Assembly: GCA_032595685.2 (NCBI GenBank)
Contig: CP159373.1
Span: 4,627,821 to 4,691,820, forward strand
From: Candidatus Electrothrix aestuarii
GTDB lineage: Bacteria > Desulfobacterota > Desulfobulbia > Desulfobulbales > Desulfobulbaceae
Direction: 5' to 3'
Length of the DNA stretch: 64,000 nt
Shown here: positions 8,709-18,172 of the stretch, piece by piece
Layout of the letters: every line of letters begins with the position of its first letter
Numbering within the stretch: position 1 is the stretch's first letter
Position numbers and translations under genes: made by a program
Notes under the pieces: generated by a model
Database searches by the model: none
What the model was told of the DNA's origin: nothing
The model's input: the letters and a program-made list of their open reading frames with translations, nothing else

Positions 8709-9949
8709 CTCGTCATGGCTTCTTCAAAGGCATCAATAATCCTGGGGACAATAATATTCAGCAGCAATCCAAGCTGAACCTTGGAGCTATCAACCAGAAC
8801 TCCCCATCGGTACTCGCCCATAGGTAATATAATAACCAATTTATTATCCAACAGATCAAGCATATAATACCGTCCTAATCCTGGAAAACCGCTCCCTTCC
8901 AACGTGTCATTCAAATAAGTGGTCAACTGATTAAAGAGAGCAGTTGCCTTAGGTTGTGGGTTGTGTCCGGCAATGGAAAAACCATCGGCAACGGTCCAGA
9001 TATCTGTTGCCAACAGCCCCTGCCCCAGATCTTTTGTCATTGACTCAATAATACTGTTTAATTTCTGAACATCCATCTTCGACTCCTTTTTCACATGATC
9101 GGTGATAGTAGTTTGGGACATCTTCCCTTCTGAAGCATCAGGTTCAATCTTCCAGCTATCTTTTTCTTCCTGTCTCTGGTGATCTGCCTGCGGTATCCTT
9201 GCGGATTCCGCGTTGCTTGTTACAATTTCTTTGGGTTGAGTGTATATTGACGCAGCCTCATCCTCATCTTTCTGATGCATGGAGGTAAGCAGCAGGGTCA
9301 TCAGCGGGATTCTGATTCGCCGCTCCGGGCTGTCTCCTGAATTTTCGTGAAAGGTAATTGTAATCTCAACGTCATCCCAACCAATAATTTTTTGCGCTGC
9401 TGGAGCCCCTCTGATATCACCATAACTGGCATCAAAAAGAATTCCATGTTCAAAATGGAACCGACCAGTTGCCAGATTTTCCTTATTCAATACCTTAACC
9501 TGGCAACTTTTCCCTTCCATCTCAATAAGCTGCAGGAAACCACCTACAGAGATATTTTTGATAACCCCGCCCAGTTCAGTTTTATTCAGCAACTCTCTGA
9601 TCGCTTTTGCCAATTGGACAACATGAACCGGCTTGGAAAGGAGCTTGAGGCACCCGAGCTTTCGCAGTCTCTCTTCAATGCCATCACTGGAATAACTGCT
9701 CAGGACAACAACAGGAATGGAAGAATAATTGGAATGGAGATGGGCAAGGAGTTGGAGACCATTCATCACCGGCATTCTCAGGTCGGTAACAACAAAGTCT
9801 ATCCGATTGGATTCTAAAATTTGGAGGGCTTCCTGACCGTTTGAGGCGCTGAAAAAAGAATAGTCTTTGGGGCCTAAAAGATTTTTCAGGCCCGAAATCA
9901 CCATACTGGTGAGATGGATTTCATCATCAACCAATAAAAGATTTTTCAT
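8705..9949 (-). CDS. response regulator with DUF4388 and roadblock-like domains
   Basis: 414 residues. Residues 1-120 are a receiver domain (VDDE acidic pocket, DLRMPVMNG phospho-acceptor Asp near 56, conserved SKP lysine near 105). Residues about 130-225 match DUF4388/PATAN (ISVGGFLQLIEMEGKS, GRFHFEHGILFDAS). After a charged linker, residues about 295-414 (LNSIIESMTKDL, ATDIWTVADGFSI) resemble roadblock/LC7 small-GTPase regulators. It probably relays a phosphorylation signal to a GTPase or motility target in the cytoplasm. No cognate kinase is adjacent. The start codon is the only ATG near the receiver N-terminus. Confidence 0.8.
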   Translation of the reverse strand: MKNLLLVDDEIHLTSMVISGLKNLLGPKDYSFFSASNGQEALQILESNRIDFVVTDLRMPVMNGLQLLAHLHSNYSSIPVVVLSSYSSDGIEERLRKLGCLKLLSKPVHVVQLAKAIRELLNKTELGGVIKNISVGGFLQLIEMEGKSCQVKVLNKENLATGRFHFEHGILFDASYGDIRGAPAAQKIIGWDDVEITITFHENSGDSPERRIRIPLMTLLLTSMHQKDEDEAASIYTQPKEIVTSNAESARIPQADHQRQEEKDSWKIEPDASEGKMSQTTITDHVKKESKMDVQKLNSIIESMTKDLGQGLLATDIWTVADGFSIAGHNPQPKATALFNQLTTYLNDTLEGSGFPGLGRYYMLDLLDNKLVIILPMGEYRWGVLVDSSKVQLGLLLNIIVPRIIDAFEEAMTS

Positions 9950-10067
9950 CGAAAACTTCTAAGTAAATATCCATATCCCTAGGACAAAAAATTATTTCCA
10001 TACAAAAAACAAAAGAGATCTAGATGACCCCATAAGGGCAATGCGAACCAATACCAACTAATACCAA

Positions 10068-11180
10068 CTAATACCCCTTGCGAATCATGATACTGACACG
10101 ACGGTTGAGTCTGCGACCAGCTGCGGTTTTATTTGTGGCCACCGGATGACCGTAGCCATACCAATAGAGAAGAATGCGTTCTTTGCTTAGTGCGGGAAAA
10201 TGATTCAGCAAATATTTCTGCGCACTTTCAGCCCTGCGCTGGGATAAACGCATATTGTATTTTTCTGTACCAATAATATCGCAGAAGCCTGAAAGCACCG
10301 CATAATGGGTGGGGTTATCCAGGAGGTAATTCCCGAGACGATCCAGGGTGTTCCGATATTTCTTGCGGATAGAGGCCTTATCAAAGGCAAAGAGGACATT
10401 ATCAAAAAGCCCATCCGGAGTCATATAAAGTCGTCCGAACAGGTATTCTGGATGTGCCGCAACCGTATCAAAATCAACGACCTGAGAGCAATCATTGACT
10501 GCTGCTATCCTATGGAGCAAGGCATCTGCCCTCGGGGTGGTAGCACTACTGACGATGGTAAAGCAGACGTCATACTTCTTTGCCAGCATCTCAGCCTGGG
10601 TGAGCGGAGCAGGCTCATCTACTCCCTGAAAACGGGCATCTTCACCATTGGTAAAGAGAAAAATCTCTGTACGTCCCGGAAGCCCAAGTAAGTACTCCAT
10701 TTTCATCAGGGACATTTGCAACATGGGCGGCCCTGAGCTGATCACCGGCAATTTTTCCAAGGCCGTAGCAAACTCTTTTTTCTCGTAATTCTGCAAGACA
10801 TAATAGGGATGAAAACTGCCCGGCGAGGCAGGAAGCCACATCACATTTTTCCAATGAGGATAAAGGCCTGTCTGCCAACGCAGATCCGGCATGGCTTCAT
10901 TGCTTTTCAAAAGGATCTGTTTAGACATCTCCAGGCGTGTCATGCCAGTATCCTTATAGGGCACAGTCATGGCAGTGGAGGGATCGTAGAACACAAAGAA
11001 ATTATCCGCCATTCTGATGTATTTTGGCGGAGCTTCTTCCACGCTATCTGCACGCAGAATCGGTTTTTTCTTGGCCCGTTGCGCTTTTCGGCCTCCAGCT
11101 ACTGCCCAGACGGAAAGCATTGAGAGCGTTAGCAAAGAGAGAAGAACTATGGTCACTATCCGGGAAGGTCTGGATCTCAT
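10068..11180 (-). CDS. OmpA-family peptidoglycan-binding protein
   Basis: 370 residues. An N-terminal signal or anchor segment (IVTIVLLSLLTLSMLSVWAVAGG) is followed by a von Willebrand A-like region (FVFYDPSTAM, EIFLFTNGED) and a C-terminal OmpA domain from about 265 (LFAFDKASIRKKYRNTLDRLG, LSGFCDIIGTEKYNMRLSQRRAESAQKYL split over two lines of the fold, ending LNRRVSIMI). The domain binds diaminopimelate in peptidoglycan and would tether the protein to the wall. The VWA-like part lacks a complete MIDAS that I can recognise. A 10-bp tandem repeat (ATACCAACTA) overlaps the stop codon at 10051-10074. No partner is adjacent. Confidence 0.75.
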   Translation of the reverse strand: MRSRPSRIVTIVLLSLLTLSMLSVWAVAGGRKAQRAKKKPILRADSVEEAPPKYIRMADNFFVFYDPSTAMTVPYKDTGMTRLEMSKQILLKSNEAMPDLRWQTGLYPHWKNVMWLPASPGSFHPYYVLQNYEKKEFATALEKLPVISSGPPMLQMSLMKMEYLLGLPGRTEIFLFTNGEDARFQGVDEPAPLTQAEMLAKKYDVCFTIVSSATTPRADALLHRIAAVNDCSQVVDFDTVAAHPEYLFGRLYMTPDGLFDNVLFAFDKASIRKKYRNTLDRLGNYLLDNPTHYAVLSGFCDIIGTEKYNMRLSQRRAESAQKYLLNHFPALSKERILLYWYGYGHPVATNKTAAGRRLNRRVSIMIRKGY

Positions 11181-11247
11181 ATGTATACTATTCCTGTACC
11201 AAATTTACAGAGGAGATAAGGAGCGCAAAGCCGAATGACTGGCGGAT

Positions 11248-11997
11248 TTAGAAATTCAGGCGGTCACCGGCCACCGGTAACAGGGTGTTCGGCCTGTCCT
11301 GCACCATGCGTTTGATGGTATCAATCTCGTTCTTTCGCAGACTGTGTTCCAGATGTACGAGAGCAATCTGACCGATATCCATCTCATCAGCTAATTTCAG
11401 GGTGCTGGTGATGGAACCATGATAGGGGTACGTGTCAACCATATTAAAGGACTCATGGATGGCAAAATCGCAGTCTTGCACTAGGCGACGAACCCGGGTA
11501 TTGGCCCGTCCGTCACCGCTGTAATAGAGTTTTTTGTTCCCGTCTTTGAGCAGCAAGCCGAGATTATACTGGGTATGCTGGGTCAATGCCGTTGACCACT
11601 CCATGCCAGCGATATGCGCGGTTGCCCTGGGCGAGATAACATGAAATTCAAAAGAAAAGCCGATCTTTTTGCTAAAGGTGGGATAGGCCATTTCCAGCAG
11701 CTTCATGACCCATTCTTCAATGCCCTTTTGCCCGACTATAGCAAGAGGTTTGGTGCGGCCCATCTGCCAGAGGCGAAGGAAAAGCAGGGGCAGACCGAGA
11801 TAATGATCGCCGTGAAAATGGGATATCCAGATATAATCCAACCGGGTGGGATCTTCAACAATCCGGAAATATTGATGCGGCACCGTGAACCCACAATCCA
11901 ATAAAATTCTGGTACCGTTACTTGTTGTTATGATAGAGGAGCTATTACCATGCGCTGTATCACAGGTCTCTCCGACACCGAGAAAAAAAATTTCCAC
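11248..11997 (-). CDS. metallo-beta-lactamase fold hydrolase, RNase Z-like
   Basis: 249 residues with the zinc-binding SHFHGDHYLGLPLL motif near 58-71, an upstream Asp strand (LLDCGF), YYSGDGRAN and the C-terminal LVHLEHS. This order is that of the RNase Z / arylsulfatase-like branch of metallo-beta-lactamases. It lacks the extended exosite arm of true RNase Z, as far as can be seen, so tRNA 3' processing is possible but not assured. Cytoplasmic; there is no signal peptide. The neighbour downstream at 10068-11180 is on the same strand with a 67-base gap. Confidence 0.75.
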   Translation of the reverse strand: MEIFFLGVGETCDTAHGNSSSIITTSNGTRILLDCGFTVPHQYFRIVEDPTRLDYIWISHFHGDHYLGLPLLFLRLWQMGRTKPLAIVGQKGIEEWVMKLLEMAYPTFSKKIGFSFEFHVISPRATAHIAGMEWSTALTQHTQYNLGLLLKDGNKKLYYSGDGRANTRVRRLVQDCDFAIHESFNMVDTYPYHGSITSTLKLADEMDIGQIALVHLEHSLRKNEIDTIKRMVQDRPNTLLPVAGDRLNF

Positions 11998-12266
11998 AGT
12001 TTATTACTCCGTTATTATCTGCTCGTTATCTCGCGAGGCATGTTAATATGGTGTCGGCGCACTTGCCGAGAGCTTTATCATGATATCCTGGGATGGTGCT
12101 GGAGTATTTTTCCTACTCCTTTTGTAATATACGTATTTTTTCAAAGTGAGGCAAGCCGGTTCAGAAAAAAATGTCAAGATATTGTAGAGAAAAAACGTTC
12201 TGTTCAGATATTCTGCATTATAATCTCAGATAATCTCAGGTCAGGAAAGCCCCGGCTCTTCTCTTC

Positions 12267-12914
12267 TTAGGCCGCATTCGTATCAGATAAATCTGCGGAA
12301 TCCGCATCATCTAGAGGAAAGCCAGATAGACAACTCTGCCCCGTATATTTATCTACCTCATGGAGTAACTGTTCAGGAGAAAAATCAAGAAAGCTGAAAA
12401 GAGCATCTTCCAATTGCCCACATCTCCTGAAATTTTTCCGTATCCCTTGCTGAACCCGCTCGTTATCTCCCCCATAATTTTCTAAAATATATTCCTGTCG
12501 TTCAACTAGACTGACAATGGCATCATGCCGGACCCGTTTATCTGCATAGTAAACAATCTCCCGAGCAGGAAAAAGGCCTTTTTTGTATTTTTCCAGAGAA
12601 AACTCCTGAAGAATTATATGGCCCGCTACAATTTCGGCTATCTCAGGAAACCCATGTTTTCGGCAGATCTCCGCCCCGGTAGCCGCATGATCACAGCCCT
12701 CCTTCAGACAGGGAGTTTTGGCGATATCATGGAGCAAGGCCCCGTTCACGCAGAAATCCAGCTCAGGTGCCTGTCCTGCTGGCAATATTTCCTGAAGGTG
12801 ATGCGCAAGCAGCTCGGCTATGCGGGCAACAAGCAGAGAGTGACGGCGGATGTTGGGCAGCATTGCATACTGTTCCATCAAAGCGACACAAGTATCAACC
12901 CCTGGTATCTGCAT
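12267..12914 (-). CDS. HD-domain phosphohydrolase
   Basis: 215 residues. The HD metal site is visible as RHSLLVARIAELL, then GALLHDIAKTPCL, then HIILQEF, which fits the HDIG subgroup. Members hydrolyse phosphate esters of nucleotides; the substrate cannot be read from the sequence. It lies 34 bases downstream of hemE on the same strand, so the two are probably co-transcribed. That position is a context clue only, since no haem role is known for such proteins. Confidence 0.75.
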   Translation of the reverse strand: MQIPGVDTCVALMEQYAMLPNIRRHSLLVARIAELLAHHLQEILPAGQAPELDFCVNGALLHDIAKTPCLKEGCDHAATGAEICRKHGFPEIAEIVAGHIILQEFSLEKYKKGLFPAREIVYYADKRVRHDAIVSLVERQEYILENYGGDNERVQQGIRKNFRRCGQLEDALFSFLDFSPEQLLHEVDKYTGQSCLSGFPLDDADSADLSDTNAA

Positions 12915-12948
12915 GAAAATTTCCTTAATATTCCCAGGTTACGTCAAG

Positions 12949-13971
12949 CTACCGGCCACTGAAACGATGAATAGCCTCAACAGCGATTCTCGCCTTTTCT
13001 GGTTCTGTCTGCGGAAGGATCCCGTGACCTAAATTAAAGATATGCCCTTTGGCATCCCGTGCATCCTCAAGAATAGTTTTAATCTGCGCTTCCAATTCTT
13101 TTTGCGGCAGGAACAGAGCAACCGGATCAAGATTCCCCTGTAAGGCATGGTCACCCACCATCTGCACAGCATCACCGATATTAATGCGCCAATCCAGGCC
13201 AAGCACATCAGCACCAGCTGTTTTTGTATGGTTGATCAAGGTAGACCCGTTATTGGCAAAATAGATAATAGGCACATCAGTCATCTTACGCAAATCCGCA
13301 ATAATGGACTGCACATAGGGCAGGGCAAAGCGTGCGTAATCATGGGGTGCCCAAATACCTGCCCAGGAATCAAAAATCTGTAAAGCCTGGGCACCGGCTC
13401 GCGCCTGGGCCTGAAGATAGAGGCTGGTGCATTCGGTAATTTTTTGCAACAGGGCATGGTACATCTCCGGCTCCTGGAAGGCCATCTTCTTGGTTTCCAG
13501 GAAGACCTTGGAGGAACCACCCTCAATCAGGTAGGTTGCCAAAGTAAAGGGTGCCCCGGAAAACCCGATCAGGGGGACTTTGAGTTCTTTGCGCAGGAGC
13601 CTGATGGTCTCCATAACAAAAGGCATGGTTTCTTCCGGGTCAGGGATGATCAGCTTATCCACAGCAGCCTGGGAACGCACCGGATCCGGGAAGACCGGGC
13701 CTCGTCCCTCGTGGAATTCCAGAGTCAGCCCCATTGCCTCCATAGCAATGAGGATATCTGAAAAAAGGATTGCGGCATCAAAACCAAAAATATCAATAGG
13801 CTGAAGGGTTACCTCAGTACAGAGTTCCGGGGTCTTGCAGAGTTCCAGAAAGGTTAGTTTACTACGGACAGCCTGATATTCAGGAAGATAGCGCCCTGCC
13901 TGGCGCATGAACCAGACCGGGGTGTATTCGGTTTTTTCGCCGCGACAGGCTTTGAGAAAGGTATCGTTCAT
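12949..13971 (-). CDS. hemE: uroporphyrinogen decarboxylase
   Basis: 340 residues, full length for HemE. The N-terminal WFMRQAGRYLPEY signature, the ILFSDIL aspartate, QIFDSWAG, GNLDP and the C-terminal LGHGILPQT are all intact. It converts uroporphyrinogen III to coproporphyrinogen III in the cytoplasm by removing four carboxyl groups. It lies between ahbD and the HD gene on the same strand. Its partnership with ahbD suggests a route through Fe-coproporphyrin III rather than only through sirohaem. Confidence 0.95.
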   Translation of the reverse strand: MNDTFLKACRGEKTEYTPVWFMRQAGRYLPEYQAVRSKLTFLELCKTPELCTEVTLQPIDIFGFDAAILFSDILIAMEAMGLTLEFHEGRGPVFPDPVRSQAAVDKLIIPDPEETMPFVMETIRLLRKELKVPLIGFSGAPFTLATYLIEGGSSKVFLETKKMAFQEPEMYHALLQKITECTSLYLQAQARAGAQALQIFDSWAGIWAPHDYARFALPYVQSIIADLRKMTDVPIIYFANNGSTLINHTKTAGADVLGLDWRINIGDAVQMVGDHALQGNLDPVALFLPQKELEAQIKTILEDARDAKGHIFNLGHGILPQTEPEKARIAVEAIHRFSGR

Positions 13972-14021
13972 TCTAATCTATGGTATATATCAAGGGGAAT
14001 ATTTAATTCTATAGGGGCAAG

Positions 14022-14050
14022 GTAGGGACAGGGCATGCCGTGCCCCCTAC
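14022..14050. repeat. REP-like palindrome
   Basis: GTAGGG and CCCCCTAC flank a GC-rich core GGCATGCC in an imperfect palindrome. Relatives occur at 49571-49594, 51650-51674 and 50365-50392. The flanking TAC/GTA here supplies the TAG stop codon of ahbD. Confidence 0.6.
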
Positions 14051-15111
14051 GCTTCTGTTACGTTTCTTGGTTGATAGGTACAAAAGGGTTCCTGAGCCAG
14101 ATAATCGCCGTTCATGGCATAGGCTCGGGCCCGACAGCCGCCACAGACGTTGACGTATTCGCAACGCCCACAGTTACCTTTATACCCCTTGAAGTCACGA
14201 AGCTCCAGGAAAAGCTCAGATTTTTCCCAAATATCCTTAAAAGACTGCTCCCGAATATTTCCGCCGGACTTGGGAAAATAACTGCATGGCAGGACATTAC
14301 CATCAACATCGATAAGACAGATCAGCTGACCAGCCAAGCAGCCTTTAGATCCACCCGTGGAGAATTTTAAAGAGCGCCGTTTAAATTTCTCCCCCTCAGC
14401 CTTGGCACGCTGCAGGACGATCCGGTAATACTGAGGCGCACAGGTTGGCCGAACCAACAGCTCATCCTCCTCTTTTTCCATATCATAATGCCAGTTCAGG
14501 ATATCCTCGTATTCTGACTCTGGAATCAACTCTTCCATGATATCCTCGCCCCGCCCAGTGGGAACAATCATGAAAAGATACCATGCTGTCGCGCCGAGTT
14601 CCTTGACCAGCTCATAAATTTTCGGTGCCTCTGTCTTATTCCTTTTGGTGAAGGAAGAGTTGACAAGAAATTGGATCCCATGCTCGTTAAACAGCCGGAT
14701 AGCGTTCATGGTCCCTGCAAAGGCTCCGGGCTGATTACGGAAATCATCATGCACTTCCGCTGTGGAGCCATCCAGGCTCAGGGAAACCATTTTTATGCCG
14801 GATTCTTTAATATGGCGACAGGTTTCCTCAGTAACAAGGGTGCCATTGGTTGCCAAACACATCCGCAAACCCAAGCTCGTTCCATAGGAGGCGATATCAA
14901 AGACATCAGGACGCAGAAGAGGCTCTCCGCCGGAGAGCACCATAACCGGATCAGCGTAGGACTTAATATCATCCAAAACCCGTTTTGCTTCCTCAAAAGA
15001 ACAATCAGGATGGCCAGCTATTTTAAGTTCTGATGAAGACCGGCAATGCACACAGTTAAGGTTGCAACGACGGGTAATTTCCCAGGCTATCCACTTCGGT
15101 TCAAAATCCAT
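14047..15111 (-). CDS. ahbD: radical SAM haem b synthase AhbD
   Basis: 354 residues. The radical SAM cluster motif CNLNCVHC is at about 16-23, the GGEP motif follows, and the C-terminal SPASM/twitch cysteines are present ([38 protein letters not shown]). This layout and the [13 protein letters not shown] opening match AhbD, which turns the two propionates of Fe-coproporphyrin III into vinyl groups under anaerobic conditions. AhbC and NirJ-type enzymes are close relatives and remain possible. First gene of a probable ahbD-hemE-HD transcription unit; its stop codon lies inside a REP-like palindrome. Confidence 0.8.
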   Translation of the reverse strand: MDFEPKWIAWEITRRCNLNCVHCRSSSELKIAGHPDCSFEEAKRVLDDIKSYADPVMVLSGGEPLLRPDVFDIASYGTSLGLRMCLATNGTLVTEETCRHIKESGIKMVSLSLDGSTAEVHDDFRNQPGAFAGTMNAIRLFNEHGIQFLVNSSFTKRNKTEAPKIYELVKELGATAWYLFMIVPTGRGEDIMEELIPESEYEDILNWHYDMEKEEDELLVRPTCAPQYYRIVLQRAKAEGEKFKRRSLKFSTGGSKGCLAGQLICLIDVDGNVLPCSYFPKSGGNIREQSFKDIWEKSELFLELRDFKGYKGNCGRCEYVNVCGGCRARAYAMNGDYLAQEPFCTYQPRNVTEA

Positions 15112-15362
15112 GTATCCGACACTCTTTATCTGTATATTTTAAATGGCTACTTTCTTACTGCTAGAGAATATTGAAGTATATTATTCTAATCCACAGGGGT
15201 CAACTGCTTTATTCACTCGCCTCATTTGAGGCCCCCTTCCGACAAAAAAAATGTACAAAAATTTTAATTTTCTTCTATGAGTCATCAACCCGATGTTTTA
15301 TACTCCTCTATATGAAGCCTGAAATGGGCTATACAGTTATAATAAGTTATCGCGAGGGCGAA

Positions 15363-17024
15363 ATGAGAAAAGCATTTTCAATAGTCACATTAGCTGGAAT
15401 GATCATTCTACCAACAACCGCTATGGCAGGGGGCGAAAAAAAGCCGTCTGACATGTCAGACGGCAGGATAGAAGAGTTATCCCAACAGGTTGATCAGCTT
15501 CAGGCAGAGCTTGCCCAAAAGGATGAGGTAGCAAGTGAAAACGATGCCAAAATTAAGACCATGAGCGACGAACTTGAAGAGATGGCGGACAGACTGGAAG
15601 ACATGGATGACCTGCTTGAAGAGCAGGAAGAACGCGCAGAGGCCTGGGACCTTGCTGCACGCTTTCATTTGAGTGGCGATTTCCGTTCCCGGCTGGACTA
15701 TTTCAACGCCACTGGTGCTGATTATATCAATCCCATCACAGGGGCCCTGGAAAGCGGACGCGAATACAGCAATGAGACCATGTTCACCAACCGTTTCCGC
15801 CTCAACATGCAGGTCAGAGCTACTGAGAATGTGAAATTCAAAGGCCGGCTGGGTATGTACAAGATCTGGGGCATGGAAGGCTATGCCAGAAACGATATGA
15901 ATAGCTGGTGGCCCCAGTTTGATGGTAACTCAACCCGCACTCCTTCTGACAACGCCTTACGGGTTGATCGGGCCTATGTCAACTGGACCAATATCGGTGG
16001 TGAGCCTGTGTGGTTTTCTATAGGACGCCGTCCAACCACAGACGGTTCACCAAGCCAGATTCGTCTTGGTGTTGACAAACGTATGGCAACCCCTGCTGCA
16101 CAGATGGAATATGCCTTTGACGGTATTTCTCTGGGATACCAGTATGATTGGGGCAACGACAGCCTGGGGAATGGCCGTGTTCGCTTCTGCTACGGGCGAG
16201 GATTTGAAAACGGCGTCCAGTGGGATGCTGCCACCTATTACGATGCCACAGATCTTTACCCTTTGGATGACACCGATCTTGCCGGTTTCAGCTGGGATAT
16301 TATAGACTCAGAAGACCGCTTCCTCTATTTTCAAACCTTTATGGCAATGAATATGTTCATGCGTCCCTCCTTTCAGGATGACATCGTGAATGCCATGATG
16401 GATGAGCAGCAGTCTAATTATACCGAAGGAAATCTGTACCATAGTGCTGCTGTCTACCAAGCAAAAGCTGGCGATATAACCTACTTTATTTCCGGGGGAT
16501 TCAGTAAAACAGATCCGGGTGGTCATGGTATGTTCAATGACTACGCCACCTCTATGATCATGCAGGCAGATGGGACTATGGTTGCAAATCCCGATTGGCA
16601 ACCAAACACGGACAGCGAGACAGGTTACTCAATCTACGCAGGCCTCCGCTACGACTTGCCGGAGATGGGCCTAAAACTGGGTCTGGAATACAACTACGGT
16701 TCCGAGTACTGGCTTGCCTTCAACCCTGGACATGATGACCTGTACATGGCCAAGCTGGCAGCCCGTGGTCATGTTGGCGAGGTGTACATGATTTACGATC
16801 TCCCAACAGGGGAAGCTGTATCCGAATATGCCAAGACCTTTATCCGATTGGGATACCAGCATTACGAGTATGATTACACCGGTAACGACTGGAACACCAA
16901 ACCCTATGACACCGACGATGCCGCTATGATGACCGCATCGCTGAACATGGCAACAGAATCCGGGACTATGGTACCGGTGGATAGCGCTGATCAGGTGTAT
17001 CTCACTCTGGATGTTTTCTTTTAA
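15363..17024 (+). CDS. DUF3373 family outer-membrane protein
   Basis: 553 residues from the ATG at 15363, which follows GCGAGGG; an upstream in-frame extension to 15171 has no SD and precedes the signal peptide. Residues 1-22 are a signal peptide (MRKAFSIV...TTAMAGG). Residues about 28-90 form an acidic coiled coil (ELSQQVDQLQAEL, MDDLLEEQEE). From about 100 on the sequence is aromatic-rich beta barrel (FHLSGDFRSRLDYF, VWFSIGRRPTTDG) and ends in VYLTLDVFF with the terminal Phe typical of outer-membrane proteins. DUF3373 members are porin-like proteins of Desulfobacterota and relatives with no fixed substrate. A strong terminator follows. Confidence 0.85.
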   Translation: MRKAFSIVTLAGMIILPTTAMAGGEKKPSDMSDGRIEELSQQVDQLQAELAQKDEVASENDAKIKTMSDELEEMADRLEDMDDLLEEQEERAEAWDLAARFHLSGDFRSRLDYFNATGADYINPITGALESGREYSNETMFTNRFRLNMQVRATENVKFKGRLGMYKIWGMEGYARNDMNSWWPQFDGNSTRTPSDNALRVDRAYVNWTNIGGEPVWFSIGRRPTTDGSPSQIRLGVDKRMATPAAQMEYAFDGISLGYQYDWGNDSLGNGRVRFCYGRGFENGVQWDAATYYDATDLYPLDDTDLAGFSWDIIDSEDRFLYFQTFMAMNMFMRPSFQDDIVNAMMDEQQSNYTEGNLYHSAAVYQAKAGDITYFISGGFSKTDPGGHGMFNDYATSMIMQADGTMVANPDWQPNTDSETGYSIYAGLRYDLPEMGLKLGLEYNYGSEYWLAFNPGHDDLYMAKLAARGHVGEVYMIYDLPTGEAVSEYAKTFIRLGYQHYEYDYTGNDWNTKPYDTDDAAMMTASLNMATESGTMVPVDSADQVYLTLDVFF

Positions 17025-17090
17025 AGAAGCTTAAATATATGAGTTAAGTATATGAGCTGCTTTAACTGAGAACACCAGCTGTTCTCCCAA

Positions 17091-17122
17091 GGGGGGGAGG
17101 TCGTAAGACCTCCCCCTTTTTT
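17091..17122 (+). terminator. rho-independent terminator
   Basis: GGGGGAGGTC, loop GTAA, GACCTCCCCC, then six T. It ends the DUF3373 transcript. Confidence 0.95.
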
Positions 17123-17356
17123 GTTCTTCTTCCCTATGTGATCAAGCTCCAGGCAAAAAAGTTCCTTTTCAGCAAATAATTCACTCTTGATCATTGACAG
17201 TAAGACAGGATTATCGCAACATATTGAACTAGGGAAAAACCTTTCCGGTTGGAGATTCTTTCCCTCCCACGACTATATTGTGATCGTACAGGAGAACACT
17301 GTAGGGAGCTACGCCTTACCCCCTCTCCCTGCCCAACGCTGAACCCAGAGGACATA

Positions 17357-18145
17357 ATGGAAGATACATCCTTGCAGGCGCACACTGCTGGACAAACAGA
17401 TCTGCTCTTTTACACCATAGCTCACCTCGCTATCCCGCACGCCATGTTTACGCGCCAAGGTGGTGTCAGCCAGTCGCCTTTTAGCGGCCTGAATCTCAGT
17501 TTGGGGGTGGGTGATGAGCCTACTGCTGTACAGGTAAACAGGGAAAAGGTGAAAAAGGAGCTGAATATCCAGCTTCTGGCCTCAGCCGTCCAGGTGCATG
17601 GGGATCAGATTGTCCTGGTGGAAGACCTGAGCAGTGATCATGAGTACCAAGGTGCCGATGCCCTGATCAGCGCGCAGGCAGGCGTGGGCCTGATGATCCA
17701 GCAGGCGGATTGCCAGGCTGTCCTGCTGCATGATCCGCAGCGCAAGGCCATTGCTGCGATCCATAACGGCTGGCGGGGCAGTGTGGCAAATATCATCGCC
17801 AAGACCGTCCAGGCGATGGAGGAACATTTCGGGACCTCACCGCAGGACCTGCAAGCGGTGATCAGCCCTTCTCTGGGACCTTGCTGTGCAGAATTTATTC
17901 AGTACAGGCAAGAGCTCCCGGAGACCTTCCAGCAATGGCAGGAGCCAGAAACCTATTTTGATTTCTGGGAGATCAGTCGTTGGCAGCTGAGAGAAGCCGG
18001 ACTGGATAATGAACAGATCAAGGCGGCTGAACTTTGTACTATGTGTAACAAGGACTTTTTTTCCTATCGCAGGGCCTCGAAGAAGCTGAGGCAAAACGGG
18101 GTAACAGGGAGGAATGGGTCTGTTATCGTCCTACCAGCGGAGTAG
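17357..18145 (+). CDS. pgeF: PgeF/YfiH laccase-domain protein
   Basis: 262 residues from the ATG at 17357, preceded by AGAGGA. The family landmarks are present: TRQGGVS near the N-terminus, VHGD, the ADC metal/active-site triad (QQADCQAV), HNGWRG, and SLGPCC. YfiH proteins carry a Cys-His metal site; E. coli PgeF corrects peptidoglycan stem peptides (L-Ser for L-Ala) and others act as purine nucleoside phosphorylases. It faces the convergent STAND gene, with a hairpin between the two stops. An in-frame upstream ATG at 17249 lies in non-conserved sequence. Confidence 0.88.
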   Translation: MEDTSLQAHTAGQTDLLFYTIAHLAIPHAMFTRQGGVSQSPFSGLNLSLGVGDEPTAVQVNREKVKKELNIQLLASAVQVHGDQIVLVEDLSSDHEYQGADALISAQAGVGLMIQQADCQAVLLHDPQRKAIAAIHNGWRGSVANIIAKTVQAMEEHFGTSPQDLQAVISPSLGPCCAEFIQYRQELPETFQQWQEPETYFDFWEISRWQLREAGLDNEQIKAAELCTMCNKDFFSYRRASKKLRQNGVTGRNGSVIVLPAE

Positions 18146-18151
18146 AAGGCG

Positions 18152-18172
18152 AGGCGCTACTCGGTAGCGCCT
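18152..18172. terminator. bidirectional hairpin between convergent genes
   Basis: AGGCGCTAC, loop TCG, GTAGCGCCT. It overlaps the last codons of the STAND-HEAT gene and lies just after the pgeF stop. T-tracts are weak on both sides, so termination is probable rather than certain. Confidence 0.5.

Noticed and set aside
15171-15362. N-terminal extension of the DUF3373 protein
   Set aside because: The signal peptide and SD start at 15363; the extension would block export.
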